The notes beneath the pieces are model-generated. The model was not told the origin of the DNA, searched no databases, and saw only the letters and a list, made by a program, of their open reading frames with translations. From Alphaproteobacteria bacterium (GTDB taxonomy: Bacteria > Pseudomonadota > Alphaproteobacteria > ATCC43930 > CGMCC-115725), in contig JAGWIH010000116.1 of NCBI GenBank assembly GCA_028866355.1, forward strand, positions 1 through 6,935: a DNA stretch of 6,935 nt. The letters run 5' to 3'. How positions within the stretch are numbered: position 1 is the stretch's first letter; each line of letters starts with the position of its first letter. Made by a program: the position numbers and the translations under genes. Below are positions 6,103 to 6,935 of this stretch, piece after piece.

Positions 6103-6270
6103 TCAGCGTCGGTCTTTGTCGAGTTGCTTATGGACGGCGAGCGTCTCGAACGAGACGGCGATCCTGAGCAGCTCGTTTCGCATCTCCGCGTCGCCGGTGG
6201 TTTGCGCCTCGAGGCGGGCCAAGGCCGCGCGTTCGAAATAGTATTGAGGCTGATTTTCCACCCACGACAT
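6103..6270 (-). CDS. small YYxERA-type protein, unknown function
   Basis: A 55-residue frame starting MSWVENQPQYYFERAALARL, predicted to be two helices: about 9-24 (QYYFERAALARLEAQT) and 27-48 (DAEMRNELLRIAVSFETLAVHK). Short alphaproteobacterial proteins with an YYxERAxxAxxxA motif, a D/P turn and an LxIAxxYExLA helix are very common, and this fits that pattern from memory; I know of no function. The start is uncertain: the ATG at 6270 has no good Shine-Dalgarno, and an in-frame TTG at 6297 would give 64 residues. It lacks a signal peptide or membrane segment, so it should be cytoplasmic. It is about 140 bases from the next gene upstream on the same strand, and the spacer has only the palindrome GTCCGG/CCGGAC (6369-6382). 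Confidence 0.7.
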   Translation of the reverse strand: MSWVENQPQYYFERAALARLEAQTTGDAEMRNELLRIAVSFETLAVHKQLDKDRR

Positions 6271-6411
6271 GCCCGACAACCTATACGGGAACGCCAAAGA
6301 TTCATGTCGGGTCGTTTCCTGAATCGGACGCGGAAGATTATTGATTCGGCACGCGCGCGAATGCGTTTGTCCGGCTCCGGACGGGCGAGCGGCGAAGGCG
6401 GGCGAGCGCGC

Positions 6412-6888
6412 CTATTGCACGTCGATTTCGACGACGCCCGCGAGATCGCGGTTGCGCGGATCGCCGGGCACGACGAGGCGCAGGCCCTGGCGCGGATCGA
6501 ACGGCGCGCCGTCGCGCGACCAGGCGACGAGCGCGCGGGCGCCGCCGCCGGGCGCGATTTCGGATAGCGGCAGCGAAACCGCGCGGCCGCCGGCGGAGGT
6601 CACCGTGACGCGGTGGCGCGCGAACTCGGCCGGCGGCACGCCGACGCCGCCCGCATGATCAAGCAGCGTCCACAGGCCGACGCCGACCCAGATGGCGCGG
6701 GAAGCGCCGGGCGCGGCGCTTTCATCGCGCGTCGTCCACGGCAGGGCTTGCAGCTCGGCGAGGGTGAAGCCGCGCGGCGCATTGACCAGGCCGGAGACGG
6801 AAAGCGCGGCAGGCGTTTGGGCGAAGGCGGGCAGCGCCAGCCAGATCACGACCGGCAGCAGCAACAGATGGCGGCGCTTGAAGAACAT
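6412..6888 (-). CDS. exported sulfite-oxidase-fold (molybdopterin-binding-like) domain protein
   Basis: A 158-residue protein with a signal peptide (MFFKRRHLLLLPVVIWLALP, cleavage likely after AFA at 23) and a single domain. Blocks FTLAELQALP (41-50), GVGLWTLLDHAG (69-80), HRVTVTSAGGRAVSLPLSEI (92-111), ALVAWSRDGAPF (119-130) and GLRLVVPGDPRNRDL (135-149) match the small stand-alone version of the oxidoreductase molybdopterin-binding domain. There is no cysteine in the whole protein, so the Cys that ligates molybdenum in sulfite oxidase and MsrP is missing. A redox role therefore cannot be assumed; it may bind a ligand or be a structural relative. The ATG at 6888 is supported by GGAGG 4 bases upstream. 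A minus-strand TGA (6889-6891) immediately precedes the ATG, so an upstream gene beyond the window may abut it. Confidence 0.85.
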   Translation of the reverse strand: MFFKRRHLLLLPVVIWLALPAFAQTPAALSVSGLVNAPRGFTLAELQALPWTTRDESAAPGASRAIWVGVGLWTLLDHAGGVGVPPAEFARHRVTVTSAGGRAVSLPLSEIAPGGGARALVAWSRDGAPFDPRQGLRLVVPGDPRNRDLAGVVEIDVQ

Positions 6889-6890
6889 TC

Positions 6891-6909
6891 AGCCTCCGGC
6901 GCGGAGGCT
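6891..6909 (-). promoter_or_regulatory. hairpin sequestering the Shine-Dalgarno of the gene at 6888
   Basis: On the minus strand AGCCTCC (6909-6903), loop GCGCC and GGAGGCT (6897-6891) form a perfect 7-bp stem that contains the complete GGAGG ribosome-binding site, ending two bases before the ATG. In the folded state initiation should be inhibited, pointing to translational control or coupling to an upstream frame. Confidence 0.5.
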
Positions 6910-6935
6910 ACTCCGGCCGTTCCGCGCCGTCACTT

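Noticed and set aside
5925..6305. Minus-strand frame of 126 codons overlapping the small YYxERA-type gene
   Set aside because: Although its ATG has an AGGAA upstream, the product is Arg/Ser-rich and lacks homology-like features, while the other frame gives a coherent two-helix protein.

Overview
The window is GC-rich and compact, with short spacers, and its coding content points to an alphaproteobacterium, most likely Rhodospirillales-like. The indicators are a phaA-phaB pair for polyhydroxybutyrate precursors, an RlpA lipoprotein, small orphan lipoproteins and short YYxERA-type proteins, and high-GC dispersed palindromic repeats. The assignment is an inference from gene style; no rRNA or other phylogenetic marker is present.

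Layout. At 1-54 is the tail of a plus-strand gene that shares a CTAG stop with a convergent two-helix membrane protein (51-284, minus). Upstream of that, on the same strand, is an RlpA-type lytic transglycosylase lipoprotein (320-787). The minus-strand pair phaB (998-1720) and phaA (1830-3014) follows. It encodes acetoacetyl-CoA reductase and acetyl-CoA acetyltransferase, the two steps from acetyl-CoA to (R)-3-hydroxybutyryl-CoA. A CACGGAG-type palindromic repeat (1758-1823) separates the two genes. No PHA synthase, phasin or regulator is in the window.

Divergent from phaA is a secreted His-rich protein (3208-3996, plus) with a strong terminator, then a small lipoprotein read from a TTG start (4211-4645, plus). 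The phaA start and leader region (3003-3117) is partly duplicated at 4056-4130, so both plus-strand genes lie downstream of a copy of the same sequence.

The second half is more accessory. A lone phage-type terminase small subunit (4762-5343, minus), without a large subunit, sits between two direct copies of a CCCCTCACCC-type dispersed repeat. A rho-independent terminator on the minus strand (5498-5521) follows an unusually short gene for a 44-residue single-pass membrane protein (5652-5786). Next are a small YYxERA-type protein (6103-6270, minus) and an exported sulfite-oxidase-fold domain protein (6412-6888, minus) whose Shine-Dalgarno lies in a hairpin.

I see no CRISPR array, tRNA, rRNA, transposase or complete prophage, and no clearly new multi-gene system. 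The points most worth checking are the duplicated phaA leader, the orphan terminase gene bracketed by repeats, and the two small proteins.
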